Positions 11,265 through 22,180 are shown, counted from the stretch's first letter. The stretch: DNA of 41,490 nt from Nemertoderma westbladi (GCA_032718475.1 JAUCBJ010004875.1:1-41490), one strand, 5' to 3'. Notes: generated by a model from the sequence alone, not told the origin. Translations and numbers: made by a program.

Positions 11265-11859
11265 GTAATTAGCAGATAATAATAGAGTAACCATCATCAG
11301 TATACTGGACAATAATATATTGTTGTATCCAATAAGTTTAACAACTATGTTGTTATTATTTTAATCTGCCAGTTCATGTGAGATAATTCATTACATTTTA
11401 GTCATAGTGTTGGCGTTATTTCTAACGCCGATGTAAGTTCGAGAGGGTTTGTGGATCTCAGCGATACTAGTCACCGGATATTGGATCGGGGAGTGGTTGG
11501 ATAATGCAGGGTAATATAGATCAAAAATGAAAAAGAACGAGTTGGGTGGAATCATCAATTTATTCTAACTGATTTTGTTCTCTAACGATTCTTTTGAATC
11601 GTTCGATGAACGTTCAAAAATTCGTTTTAATCGAATGACTCACTGTCCCAATTAATGGGACTCCCCAATACGCCAATAAATGCCAATATAAATAGAATAT
11701 ACACAATAAATGATTTATTAATAAGCCTATAGTAAAAAATTATTTAATCAGGCAGAGGACTTTATTTCACTCTGATTTTAACACCCAAACTACGTGTGAA
11801 ACCCGTCAGTCCAGTCCGTCCTTCGGATTTCCGTCGGTAGTCCATCGGGTCTATCCCTT
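11265..11859. other. Intron DNA, nothing specific
   Basis: AT-rich start of the first supported intron. It contains a small palindrome (AACGATTC, TTTT, GAATCGTT near 11585) and no coding signal. Confidence 0.5.
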
Positions 11860-12480
11860 ACAATGCCTAGTGTCATCATGGCCTGATGGCTTTTCAGGCT
11901 CGTGCTAAGCTGACCAGCGCCGCTCGGCTGTCTGTTGGGTGTCTGTTGGTCGGTCAGAGAATGCAGCAGTGATGCTTATCACTCCATTGTAGTCAGTAGT
12001 ATGTCGACCCTCTGTGGACCGCTCGCCCCTCGCAATCACTTTCAGGGTTGGTCCTTAGGCAAGTCAAGCAGCTTAGCTCGGGGTATGTCGGTTCCTCACG
12101 ACGTCTAGTGTCATCATAGCTCGATGCCTTTTCAGGCTCGCACCAAGCTGACTGGCGCCACTCGGGTGGTCCGAGTCCCTCGGCCTGACCCTTGCATACC
12201 ACTCGCCCCTCTCAATCCCTTTCTGGATTGGTCCACAGGCAAGTCAAGTGGCTTAGCGCGGGTGTCAGCTGTCCCTGTCCCTTTGTCCCTCGCTCTGCCT
12301 AGTGTCACCAAGGCCAGATGCCTTTTCAGGATCATGCCAAGCTGACCGGCGCTGCTCAAGGTTCGCTGTCCCTTCCCCCTTGCTTTGCCTAGTGCCACCA
12401 AGGCCTGATGCCTTTTCAGGCTCGTGCCTAGCTGACCGGCGCTGCTTGGGTTCCACTGTCCCTTTGGCTCTAGGCCACGC
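11860..12480. repeat. GC-rich composite tandem repeat
   Basis: A module containing GCCTGATGCCTTTTCAGGCT and AGCTGACCGGCGCTGCT recurs at about 11868, 12104, 12298 and 12387. A second module (CGCCCCTCTCAATCCCTTTC, then TTGGTCC and AGGCAAGTCAAG) alternates with it at about 12003 and 12187. The overlapping open frames on both strands (for example 12132-12494 minus) arise from the GC-rich repeat and show no protein family. It lies inside the host gene's first supported intron. Confidence 0.8.
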
Positions 12481-12726
12481 CTAGGCCTTGGCATCCAGGA
12501 AATATACCTGGTGCCAGTTTGTACTAATTTCTGGGAACTCTGGGCCCTTTTAAAAGCACGGTGAGTGACGGTTTTATGTTTAGTTGTTGGTAAAACCGCC
12601 TCCTGACCTTCTAGTTTTTTTGCGCACAGTGCCTGGGACTTTTCGGATTATTCATCTATTAAAGTTTATGAATTTCATGCATGCCCGGCACCGGGATTGA
12701 AAATAACGCGAACACATAGCATAAAG

Positions 12727-12900
12727 CCCCCCCCCCCCCCCCCCCACTCTCACACGTAACATCTTGTTTCTGAAACATGTTGCTGGACTACTCACACGCG
12801 AGAAACTTGTGCAGGACCTCTCACACGTGTGAAACTTGTTTCTGGGCCTCTCACACATGTGAAACGTGTTGCTGGACCTCTCACACGTGTGAAATTGTAG
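12727..12900. repeat. C19 tract plus 30-bp minisatellite with TCACACGTGTGA palindromes
   Basis: Nineteen C (12727-12745) are followed by about five copies of a unit with CTCTCACACGTGTGAAACTT then GTTGCTGGAC. TCACACGTGTGA, a perfect 12-bp palindrome with a CACGTG E-box core, is at 12821-12832 and 12881-12892; TCACACATGTGA at 12851-12862 is a one-base variant. Related scraps with CTCACACACAGAAACG occur at 13245-13375. 12901-13470 is otherwise AT-rich with no gene. Confidence 0.85.
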
Positions 12901-13470
12901 CTAAAGAATGAAAATACTAATAATCTCGAAATAAATAGTTCAAAATAAACATGTTCATCCCAGTTATATATTTTATTAACAAAAATTCAAAGTAAAAGAT
13001 TATAGTTCTTAATCTTAAGATTAAATTAAATCTTTTACTGCCTTGAGTAAAATAATAATATAATATAATATAATAAAATAAATAAATAAATAAATATGCT
13101 ATATAATAGGATAAAACTAAGTAGAGTCCCATTTATATATAATATCAAATTAAAATAAATATATACAATATCAAAATAATTGGCTTGTATAAAAATGGGA
13201 TATCATAGAAGTTTTAAAAAAAGTTCCTGGAAATATAACTTTTCAAAAATGTTGCAGAAACTTGTTGCTGGACTCCTCACACACAGAAACGTTTGTTGTG
13301 CAATGTTTCTGAGTGTGTCAGCAACTTATTGCTGACCCACTTACAAGTTGCAGAAACAAGAAACAAAGCAGAAACTAAGCCACAGTGTGAAACAATAAAT
13401 TTTTGATTTTAACATTTCTTAAATTGTTGTTTATATTTTTTAATCGCTGCTATGACAGTTATGCCTTACA

Positions 13471-16400
13471 CAGGGTGGTCCTTATTTTGGAAGGTCGGAA
13501 TTTATCACCTCTGACCCTCTCGGATGTTTCAATTTCGTCAAAAAAAATAGGACATGCGAAATTTTAAAAATTCACACCAAATATTAGAGGTTGCTCAAAC
13601 ACCCTGAAGTTGAGCATCTGGTCACCGTTTGATTGCGCGCTACAAATATAATGGAAATTGCAGATATTAATACTTCTGGTTGTCGTACAGAGTTAATTCT
13701 GGGGTTATTTGAACCGCAATTATCGATTTAGTGGGTGTAGAAACCTTCAAAATAAGTGTTGAGTTAGTAGTTCTTGAGATCTCACACAAAAGGTTAAACC
13801 TGGCACAAGTCATCCATCAATCAATCAATCAATTGATTGCGCCAAGGACATATTGAAATATTGGCAGTAACATTTTGTAGACCTACTTCCCTATGTCTTA
13901 TTGAAGTTATTCTCGATTTCAGCAGTAGGTCTACCTACCTATCTGTATTTCTGTATTGTACAGTGTACATTAATAGGCCTAATTATTATTGTGATTGATC
14001 TGATTCTGATTTCACTGGGTTCTGTATATATAATGGAAATGCGATCAAAGGATTTCCTGTAAATACTATAACTAATATTGAAGGAAGCAAACTGCCATCA
14101 GCGATGCAAGCTCTCGGACTTTTATTATACTGACATAATGAGTTACATGAGGATATCCGAATAGCAGCCTTACATACAATTGAACCTGTTGAAGAATTTC
14201 GGTTGCGGGCAAGAATTCCAACCAAGCATCACCAAGATTCAATAAAAAAGCTTGAGGGACTCTTCCATGAAAGGAAGGCTTTGAAGAAGAATATGCATCG
14301 ACATTCCGATTCTCAAGTTAGGAATGAGGCAAAGTTCACCTCAAAATTTTAGAGTTGTTTGATGTAGTGTATGCTGACACCATGGAATTAATTGAACATG
14401 AAGAGGACCACCTCTTTCTTGAATAGCAGCAAAAGAAGAGAAGGCCAGGCACAATGGGTGTGGTTGATAAGATGCTTGCCAAAAAAACAGCAGATTAAAG
14501 TTAATTAAGAAAAGATAATGAAGAGGAGATGGAATCAAATGTGTGAGGAGAAAATGACATCACTAGAAACGGTAGAACTAGAAAGTAGCATCTCTGCTAC
14601 TCTTTCATAGAGCGATTGTTCTACTCAAAGTGGAACTCAAGCACATTGTAGCACAAGCAGTGGGGCTCTGATCCGAAAAAAAGGACGCCAACAAGTCATT
14701 TCTCCAGATATGTGTGATATGCTGGAAAGAAATACATTGAGTGATCGAGTTGCAATGATGGTGATCCTGGAAAGTGCAAGGTCACCCGGAAAAGATCCAG
14801 CGGAGCTCGCCCTAAATAGAAGCACTGTACTCCGCAAGCGAATTCTGTACCGAAAAGAGTAGCTGGTGGTAAAAAAAAAAATTACAAACCAGATACAGCA
14901 CTTACAGTTCACTGGGATGGCAAGTTAATGAACGACCTAACCTGTATGGAGAAGGTTGACAGGTTGCCTATACTGGTGGTGATGATGGTCGTCTGATGGT
15001 GGTCACCAGTCATGGGAGCTAAAAGGTTACTGGAAATCCCTAAGTTTCCTAATGGAACTGGGCAAGCGATGGCCCAAGCAGTGTACAATGCAATTCGGGA
15101 ATTGGGAGTTGAGGACTTGGTGAGAGCAATGTGCTTTGAAATAATGAGTACAATACTGGCATACATGCTGGTGCTTGTGTTCTTCTTGAACAGAACAGAT
15201 GTTGGGGCGGGATCTGCTGCACTGGATCTGTTGCCAACACCACATTATGGAATTGATCTTGGGAGCTGTTTTCACTGAGTGCGTGGGGCCTTCAAATGGA
15301 CCAGATGTTCTACTGTTCAAGCAGTTTCAAGCTAAGTGGCCATTCATATCTCATGGTAAGTATCAAAATATCTTTTCAGATGAGGTTGCAACAGCTGCAC
15401 TGGATGATGGTGTTCATGAAGAGATCATTGCTTTTAGTAAATAATAACTAGAAGACCACCAACATTGAGAAGACTATCGTGAGCTGCTAGAACTTATCCT
15501 GATATTTCTGGGAGTTATTCCTGTAATGTAGTATTACAAATTATATCAATTATGAATTGTTATATTTATATAGTATTTTAATTAAATCTTCCTACTATTA
15601 GTTACTATACATTTTACTACTATATTTTATCCTATTAGGTCTACATCAAATCCTGGTTCCTCTGACAGCTGACATCCAGTGCAGCTCGGATCAACCTCGA
15701 GCTCCTCCAGGCGCTATGTGTATACCCTGACAAAGCAATCAGCAAGGTTGCTTCTCACAAATTGGCTGGCCATTTGTGGTACCTGAGTCAAGATTTAATT
15801 CTCATTAGTCTCTTTGATGAAACTGTCAGTAATGACATTAAAAGGTATATGGTTGCATCTTCAACACAGAAGGGGGGAGAAGAAGATCCACCAAAGCATG
15901 CAGTTGTATATTTGGCACAAGTGCACAAACTTTCACTGTTTAGCTTTGTGACCAAGCGAAGTAGAAGGATCTTTGTGGTGCTACGAATATCAGACAGTTT
16001 TCTTGATGATGAGGAAGACCCAGGGAAATGGGGTGCTATGGATGATTCAAAGCAGCCCAGGGTATAGTGTACTCCTTACTTCCAATAAATGATCATGCAG
16101 AGCGTGAAGTTTCTATGATCCAAGAAGTAACTCGCTCAGGCCGGTATCGAAGTGAGGAGCAACTGCAATTCGCAGCACAGGTTGTGAATCTACCTTACTA
16201 CCTTAATACAAGGGAAATCCAGTCTCATGAAGCAGCATGCTTCATAGACTTGATCATTATACACTAGCTAGTAGACTCAGTATAAACTAAGTTTCTACAA
16301 GTAAGCTTATATTTATATATTGCACTTGTAAAATTCACGTCTTTGAGCTTCCTCTAAATATATATCATTTGTGCTCAAATTTTACTCAAGTTGTTTTTCC

Positions 16401-16500
16401 ATCAGAAGGGAGGACTTGGGGGGGGGGGGGGGGGGGGGGGTGCGGGTAGAGGTGAATTTCCACAACTTAAACATTTTACATTGAAATAAGGACCAACCTT
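13471..16500 (+). mobile_element. Decayed DNA transposon with TIRs enclosing a transposase-like pseudogene
   Basis: The left end CAGGGTGGTCCTTATTT (13471) matches the inverted right end AAGGTTGGTCCTTATTT (reading back from 16500) at 15 of 17 bases. The target duplication is unclear: CCTTACAC and CCTTATAC overlap the TIR edges on the two sides, seven of eight identical. The element encloses a multiply broken gene (13986-16267). Its left subterminal region (about 13720-13800, with ATCGATTTAGTGGGTGTAGA) resembles the interior of the hAT-like element at 25537 (near 25965 and 26155). The right subterminal part holds a run of 23 G (16418-16440). It sits in the intron just upstream of host exon B. 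Confidence 0.6.
13986..16267 (+). pseudogene. Remains of an uncharacterised transposase-like protein
   Basis: Readable pieces in changing frames with many stops. They are: a basic coiled N-terminal part (LEGLFHERKALKKN near 14250); an acidic and basic linker with RPGTMG near 14447; DRVAMMVILESARSPGKDP near 14745; HWDGK near 14911; MGAKRLLEIPKFPNGTGQAM at 15012; CCQHHIMELILGAVFTE then VGPSNGPDVLLFKQFQAKW at 15225-15340; AGHLWYLSQDLI at 15765; and NDHAEREVSMIQEV then EEQLQFAAQVV at 16084-16185. From memory this order matches a large uncharacterised protein family, multicopy in ticks, insects and other invertebrates, with a conserved C-R-H-H segment. The HWD and later Asp positions suggest an RNase H-like fold, which is inference. 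The copy cannot encode a protein. Confidence 0.65.
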
Positions 16501-16605
16501 ATACACTTCATTTATATAAGGCAGTAGTGGTTATTAAATATTTCTTGTAAGTATTCGATCATATCATTATTCGATTCAATATTAGATTTAATCTATTTGC
16601 TGCAG

Positions 16606-16760
16606 AGTCTCCCAGTGGCGGCAATAAGAGGCCCAACCTACGCAGCAAACAACGAGATTGTCTACGTTGCTTTAGTGCAAACCTCACCTACTTACGACTC
16701 CCTTGGTTACAAACTGTATCCCAGTTATGACGACTTCATGAATTCATCAAATAATACCAA
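16606..16760 (+). CDS. Host gene exon B
   Basis: Acceptor TTTGCTGCAG at 16605 and donor GTAAGT at 16761 flank 155 bp. Entering in phase 0 from exon A, it encodes SLPVAAIRGPTYAANNEIVY through YKLYPSYDDFMNSSNNT and leaves in phase 2, as exon C requires. It is rich in Tyr, Asn and Ser with NSS and NNT sequons, as expected for an extracellular domain. Its frame is clean while the flanking introns are full of stops and repeats. Confidence 0.75.
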
Positions 16761-16841
16761 GTAAGTTCTCAATAATAATATATGTAAAGCGGGAATATAA
16801 ATAATTAATGTTGAAATAGACATCCTCTAGTTTATTTATAG

Positions 16842-17014
16842 TTACGACATCTGTCGCTGGGACCAGCACACTAAAGCTGCTTTCACACAAGTCAAACCAA
16901 ACAAAGTCACCTTTCATCAAACGGGAAGAAACCTATTCAGTACATCTTCCCGATTACAAAAATCAGGATCACTATTTAATTGGGATTCTTTTAGACATGT
17001 TATGAAGATTAATG
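16842..17014 (+). CDS. Host gene exon C
   Basis: Acceptor TTTATTTATAG at 16841 and donor GGTAAGA (GT at 17015) bound 173 bp; the intron from exon B is only 81 bp. The first base completes the split codon from exon B, then the frame reads YDICRWDQHTKAAFTQVKPN and continues to NWDSFRHVMKIN, ending in phase 1. It contains one Cys and a polar, basic sequence. Phase compatibility on both sides and the compact intron make this pair of exons the best supported part of the gene. Confidence 0.8.
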
Positions 17015-17453
17015 GTAAGAAGACAAGCCATATTTTTAAAAATTTATTGTTACATCTGGAAAATTATGAATCCTTGAATATGTTCCCTTGACCCTTGAAT
17101 CTCAATGATTTGTTTGTTGATTTCCGAATTTCATCTTTTGGTAAAGTTATAAAATGATGGGAAGAAAAACGATCGGCAAACCGTACTTGTAACATATCAC
17201 ATCTAAGTCGATCCCATAAGACATGGAAAAATTCGTTAACTTTTTATGGTACAGCTTTAGGAATAATATTTGCCCAATGGTTGTTTAGTGCGTATTGACA
17301 AAAGGGTCTCAATACCAAGCCAAGACTTTATTTCACTATAGTCAAACACGAAATATTTGTGGACCGCAAATCATTGGGGTATTGATTGGGTAAAGCCATT
17401 ACTCTGCTGAAGGTCCCCTGGGCACAAGGCAGAGTAAATAGCCCAAAGGGAAA
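17015..17453. other. Intron DNA, nothing specific
   Basis: AT-rich, no repeats or open frames of note. The intron continues to 19005 and includes the 172-bp duplication and the TTAA MITE listed separately. At 18148-18190 there is a weak tRNA-like A-box with a duplicated GGTTAGCGCTACT. Confidence 0.5.
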
Positions 17454-17797
17454 TTGAGCCACTGTTGACACAATTGCATCAGATAATACCTGTAACAACA
17501 CCAATACTCTTATGTGTTATTCTACACTGTCCAATTTCTATCTCCCGATTGGGAAATATATCCAGTTTAATCAATACTAATTCCATTTCGATGAAGGTTG
17601 AACACCTAAAGCAATTTCCAAGGATTTGAGCCACTGTTGACACAATTGCATCAGATAATACCTGTAACAACACCAATACTCTTATGTGTTATTCTACACT
17701 GTCCAATTTCTATCTCCCGATTGGGAAATATATCCAGTTTAATCAATACTAATTCCATTTCGATGAAGGTTGAACACCTAAAGCAATTTCCAAGGAT
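17454..17797. repeat. Perfect 172-bp tandem duplication
   Basis: 17454-17625 and 17626-17797 appear identical base for base, each beginning TTGAGCCACTGTTGACACAA and ending AGCAATTTCCAAGGA. No divergence means a very recent event or an assembly duplication. The short open frames on both strands are not conserved coding sequence. Confidence 0.95.
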
Positions 17798-18540
17798 ATT
17801 ATCATATCTGCCTCATGTATTGAAATATAATAGTGTTGTTTTATCGTATTCAGTTTTGATTATATATCAACTGCTTCCTCCTCATTATTATGACCATGAT
17901 GTCTTCTTTTTAGAGAGATAGATAGAAACGCCCATTCCTTAACAAAAATCCTATTAAAATATTGTTTATTGACAGCTCAACCTCAATTCATTTAATTAAT
18001 ATAATTACATATGCCTACCAGCAACACATATATGTATTTGTCGTTCCCCCTTGTTTCACTCTAACATACTTGATGCCGATATTACGCTGCACCTTAAGAC
18101 TGCCTGTCCGATATAAGTGGACTTCATTAGAAAGCAAGTGTCAGGACAAGTGGCTGAAATGGTTAGCGCTACTGGTTAGCGCTACTAAACGCGCGTATAG
18201 CACTTGCTCAACAGCTAGTGACGTGCGTCCTCGTTTGTTTCCATTTCTAAATGGTTTTAATAATAATTGGCCTGTCCTTGGCTTGGCCTCCTGATAATGC
18301 CTTCCTTCGTGAGACGAAACCTACCAGTCATCTGGCTGACGTCAGCTGATCACTGATTGCATGCAACCGTCTAAGGTCCAGTTGCCAGATCATATGCCCA
18401 CAGCCCGTACGATTAAATTTCAGAATTAGTTTATCCATAAACACAAGGGTTCGTAGGCCTTTATAGGCTTTATGTATACTTTTAATTATATCCAAATCAG
18501 CTAAGTTTCTTAACAAAGCTAAATTAATTATAAGACTTAA

Positions 18541-18695
18541 GCCTGGTTTACAGAAACAGAATCACTTCGTGGTGACAGCGTGGTGGTTCGCGTTACATTT
18601 TGAATGCACTTTGACAGCTGCAACCAAAAACCGCAACGAAGCTGTCACAGCTCTACCACCGCGCTGTCACCACGAAGTGTATCTGTGAACCGGGA
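18541..18695. mobile_element. Foldback MITE with TTAA target duplication
   Basis: GCCTGGTTTACAGAAACAGA at the left mirrors TCTGTGAACCGGGA at the right, and the inner arms CACTTCGTGGTGACAGCG are exact inverted repeats (with GCGCTGTCACCACGAAGTG). TTAA borders both sides (18537-18540 and 18696-18699). The element is about 155 bp with long arms and a short loop and no coding capacity. A TTAA duplication again suggests the piggyBac or Kolobok group. It is inserted in the intron between exons C and D. Confidence 0.85.
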
Positions 18696-19005
18696 TTAAG
18701 ACACAAAATATGTTCCAAAAATACCCCCTCCTATTTTTAAAAGATCCTATTTGGCACTTATATATATCCTAACCCACTGATCAGATGGAAGGAAGGGCTG
18801 TCATAAAGCTCATTTCAATCTCATAAACCTATATCCTCCACCTCCTATAACAGGTGATTGGGTTTACAGTATCACCATTGAGTGTTTCATTTTCCATACA
18901 CTTTTAAATAACCAACCCTGCCTCTCTCTCCAAACGATAAACCGACAATCAAACAAACTTCCTCACCATTTATTTCATAAAGGAAACGAATTACATCATT
19001 AACAG

Positions 19006-19118
19006 AGAAGTCAGTGAGGATTCGCGTTGTAACTAAAGATCAATCCTCAATGGTTGTTATTGAAAAGGAAAAAATTCAGAAGGTCACTGGGGAGATTTCA
19101 ACTGATTTTAAAACCCAG
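19006..19118 (+). CDS. Host gene exon D
   Basis: The acceptor CATTAACAG (19005) and donor CAG/GTATGG (GT at 19119) bound 113 bp. Two bases complete the exon C split codon, then the frame reads KSVRIRVVTKDQSSMVVIEK and continues to EISTDFKTQ in phase 0. A second in-frame acceptor nine bases on (AG at 19013-19014) would drop three residues. The pyrimidine tract is weak, so the 5' border is less sure than the 3'. The segment alternates charged and hydrophobic residues like a beta-rich ectodomain. Confidence 0.65.
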
Positions 19119-19170
19119 GTATGGTATATGTAAATGGTAATATGGTATATGGTAATTAAAACTTCGAATA

Positions 19171-19690
19171 TTAGTACTCTCGATATTTTTACTCGCTTTA
19201 TTAGTACTCTCGATATTTTTACTCGCTTTATTAGTACTCTCGATATTTTTACTCGCTTTATTAGTACTCTCGATATTTTTACTCGCTTTATTAGTACTCT
19301 TGATATTTTTACGCGCTTTATTAGTACTCTCGATATTTTTACTCGCTTTATTAGTACTCTCGATATTTTTACTCGCTTTATTAGTACTCTCGATATTTTT
19401 ACGCGCTTTATTAGTACTCTCGATATTTTTACTCGCTTTATTAGTACTCTCGATATTTTTACTCGCTTTATTAGTACTCTCGATATTTTTACTCGCTTTA
19501 TTAGTACTCTCGATATTTTTACTCGCTTTATTAGTACTCTCGATATTTTTACTCGCTTTATTAGTACTCTCGATATTTTTACTCGCTTTATTAGTACTCT
19601 CGATATTTTTACTCGCTTTATTAGTACTCTTGATATTTTTACGCGCTTTATTAGTACTCGCGATATTTTTACTCGCTTTATTAGTACTCT
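19171..19690. repeat. 30-bp minisatellite, 17 copies
   Basis: The unit is TTAGTACTCTCGATATTTTT followed by ACTCGCTTTA, in exact 30-bp register. The only variants are CTTGAT, ACGCGC and CTCGCGAT in a few units. Because 30 is a multiple of three, frames without stops run through (ISTLDIFTRF and LVLSIFLLAL repeated) and create spurious long open frames on both strands. It begins about 50 bp after host exon D, inside the intron; the exon D frame hits a stop before reaching it. Confidence 0.97.
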
Positions 19691-20047
19691 TTAGTTTTTC
19701 AGGAATAGTGTAATGATAAACAAACGAATTTCCTTTGTGTGGTTAAATATGGTGGAAACTTTCCATAGCAACAGACAAACTACAGATTTATTGATTGGCC
19801 TCTTTTGTTGAACATACACTAGAGATACCATACCGTACAGTTGGCAGTACTATTTGGCAGTGTGACTATAAATATTCTATGCAAGGTTATCAAAAAAACG
19901 CGATAAGAAAACAAAATAAAAACTTATATTTTGTAATAATATCTATTTAATGTACTCATTATAACGTATTACGATAATAAATTTGTCCGTCTGCTACCAC
20001 CACTACTACTACTACTAGGATCGGCATGCTGCATTGCAGCTGCATTT
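19691..20047. other. Intron DNA and LINE 3' end
   Basis: AT-rich intron. The LINE at 20048 has its 3' terminus near 19985-20047, ending on the minus strand in a TAG-rich, GGTGGTAGCAGAC sequence; the related scrap at 24343 ends in the same GGTGGTAGCA. Confidence 0.5.
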
Positions 20048-21154
20048 TTAAGAATGCTGTGCCGGCTTGTCAACAAAATTGCACCGCCACAACTCCCTAT
20101 CACCCATGACATTTGCTAGATCATCCGCATCTTTAAGGCCAGTGTCCTTTAAGATGCGTCTCAAGAAAGTCATGGGCTGTCCACCATGCTTATTCACTCC
20201 ATGAGGCTACCAAAGTACAAGATTATGCACTGGCTGGTCCTCACGGCGAAAGCAATGTCCTGCAAAGCGGAGGCGATTTTGTTCTAGTGTCAAGCTTGGG
20301 GGAACCAATGAGACACCTCCAATGTTATATAGTGTCTGGTTGGAGATGTGTGCATTGTACTTGACACAATGAACCCGGCGTAGCATTCTTGTGAATGTGC
20401 CATCCAGAGATTTGGTGTCCTCAGCAGTTAGAGCCCAGCATGGACTCCCGTAGAGGAGTACTGGAACTACTGCTGCTCTAAATAATCGGACCTTAAGTTT
20501 CCGATTAATTCTCGGTGACTTCCAAATCCTGGAAAGCCTATTCAAGGCTGCCCATGCCTTTCCCTTACGTATTCGAAGGTCCTCACCTGACTTCCGGATC
20601 CATGATCCCAGGTAACAGAAGTCGTCCACATGCTCAAGCATACCATCCTTTGAGCTTATGCTCATCCGATCAGAGACTTGCTGAGGACTTTCAAAGTTAA
20701 CTGTCAGAATTTTGGTCTTTCTGGAGTTAATAAAAAGACCAACACTAGAAGCAGCATGTTCTAATGAGCTGAGGAGCCGTTGGGCTCCCTCTAATAATTC
20801 TGAGAGTACTCCTAAGTCATCAGCAAAGTCTAGATCAGTTAGGTACTTGGCAGGATTTCCTCGACTTCTGGAGCCAGTAGGTGGAGTTATCATCACCCCA
20901 TCATCATTATGATGATCTAAGGACATGCGTAGAACATAGTCAACCACAATAATGAACAAGAATGGTGCAAGTGTGTCTCCTTGGAGGACGCCCCATAACA
21001 CTTCAAATGGTTCTGTGTCACCGTCAACAGTAGACACAAATGTTGTCGAACCATCGTATACTGATCTGATTGCTGCAATAATTTCATCAGGAATCCCATA
21101 TAATGAAAGTATGCTGAACATACGTGAGCGAGAGACTGAATCAAATGCTACCAC
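20048..21154 (-). pseudogene. RTE-like LINE reverse transcriptase fragment, 5' truncated
   Basis: Reverse transcriptase of a non-LTR retrotransposon, 315 codons (21154 to 20207), then an in-frame TAG (20207-20209), then about 50 more codons to a stop at 20048-20050. Motifs: AFDSV (first catalytic Asp, residue 5), GVLQGDTLAPFLF (55-67), LDFADD (108-113, catalytic pair), then the thumb and the C-terminal ALTAEDTKSLDGTFTRMLRR segment. The tail after the stop contains TFLRRILKDTGLKDADDL. Sequence style suggests the RTE group; I cannot place it further. The fingers domain and any endonuclease are missing, so this is a 5'-truncated dead copy in the intron of the host gene. Confidence 0.85.
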
Positions 21155-21179
21155 AAATGAAGTAGGTTTCCATGGTAAG

Positions 21180-21664
21180 GGTTAAACATTAACAATAAAT
21201 ATCTGATGTAGGCCTACTTTTATCAAATTCGATGTCTTACTAAATATCTAAACGATTCCAATAATTATTCCGTACAGAATGAGCCCAAAATCAGCTCCCT
21301 ACGATAAAAGTCACTTAGTCTTGTTTTATTTATTTGTGCAGTTACTTGCTAGTTTTTGTTTATCTTTTTTATTATTATTTTTGTATTTTATTATTATTAT
21401 TATTTTTTTTAATTATTGAATAGAACTGAATCAACCGATTTTTAATCTACAGCTCTACCGCAAACTGCGCCCAATAAGCCTCAATCATTTAATATTAATA
21501 ATTGTATCATTTTTATAATTTTCATGCTTCTTGTTCACACATAAACATTTGTTTTCTATATTAATTAATTATTTCAAGTACATTTAAACATTGAAATCTG
21601 TATTATACAAAATATTTGAATAAATTATATTTAACAGCTATACAGTAATTATATTTAGTAATTA
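21180..21664. other. AT-rich intron DNA
   Basis: No gene or clear repeat. Simple AT-rich tracts such as TATTATTATTATT near 21390. Confidence 0.5.
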
Positions 21665-22180
21665 TTTAATTTTATTATATAGATAGATAGATTTATTTAT
21701 ACATTATGTAAAAACAATAACAAATACACCAAACAATGTACTGGTATAAAGGTATTGTCCAACATAACATATAGGATTACCCCTAAAGCTTTGCAGCTTA
21801 TTTCCAAGGGGGTCCTTTATGTTACTTGGTTACAAATACAATATTACACTACGCTAACCTAAAACCAATATAAAACGTAATTACACTATGATTGTACATG
21901 TACAACTTTACCGAGAGCGTGACAATGCCCGACTCAACGATAAAGATGTAATGTACAGAACAATTTATTATAAAACGTAATTACAGTATAAATAGTAAAT
22001 AATTAATAAACTAATAACTTACTGTAGGACTATTGTACCTATTTTTACATTGCACACGGAGGTGAGATTTAACTGCAGATTTAAAAGAATGTTGATTATT
22101 TAGGTTTTTAATTTCATTAGGCAGAGCGTTCCAATTTTTAATACCATTAAAAAAGAAAGTATCAGATTCGGATATCAGAT
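21665..22180 (-). pseudogene. LINE 3' fragment, ORF2 C-terminus and 3' UTR
   Basis: On the minus strand from about 22173 one frame reads FFFNGIKNWNALPNEIKNLN and on through SFKSAVKSHL to a stop near 22017. This is the W-N-x-L-P closing motif typical of CR1- and L2-like LINE polymerases. The rest (22016-21665) looks like 3' untranslated sequence ending in a (CTAT)n tail. It lies in the last intron of the host gene, opposite in strand. Confidence 0.7.

Noticed and set aside
11993-12494. Overlapping open frames on both strands
   Set aside because: They come from a GC-rich tandem repeat with few stop codons and show no domain.
18148-18190. tRNA gene or tRNA-derived SINE
   Set aside because: GTGGCTGAAATGGTTAGCGC resembles a tRNA 5' part and A-box, but no B-box or acceptor closure follows. 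At most a SINE scrap.
19134-19713. Repetitive protein of 137-186 residues
   Set aside because: Purely the product of a 30-bp minisatellite whose length is a multiple of three; the upstream exon frame stops before it.
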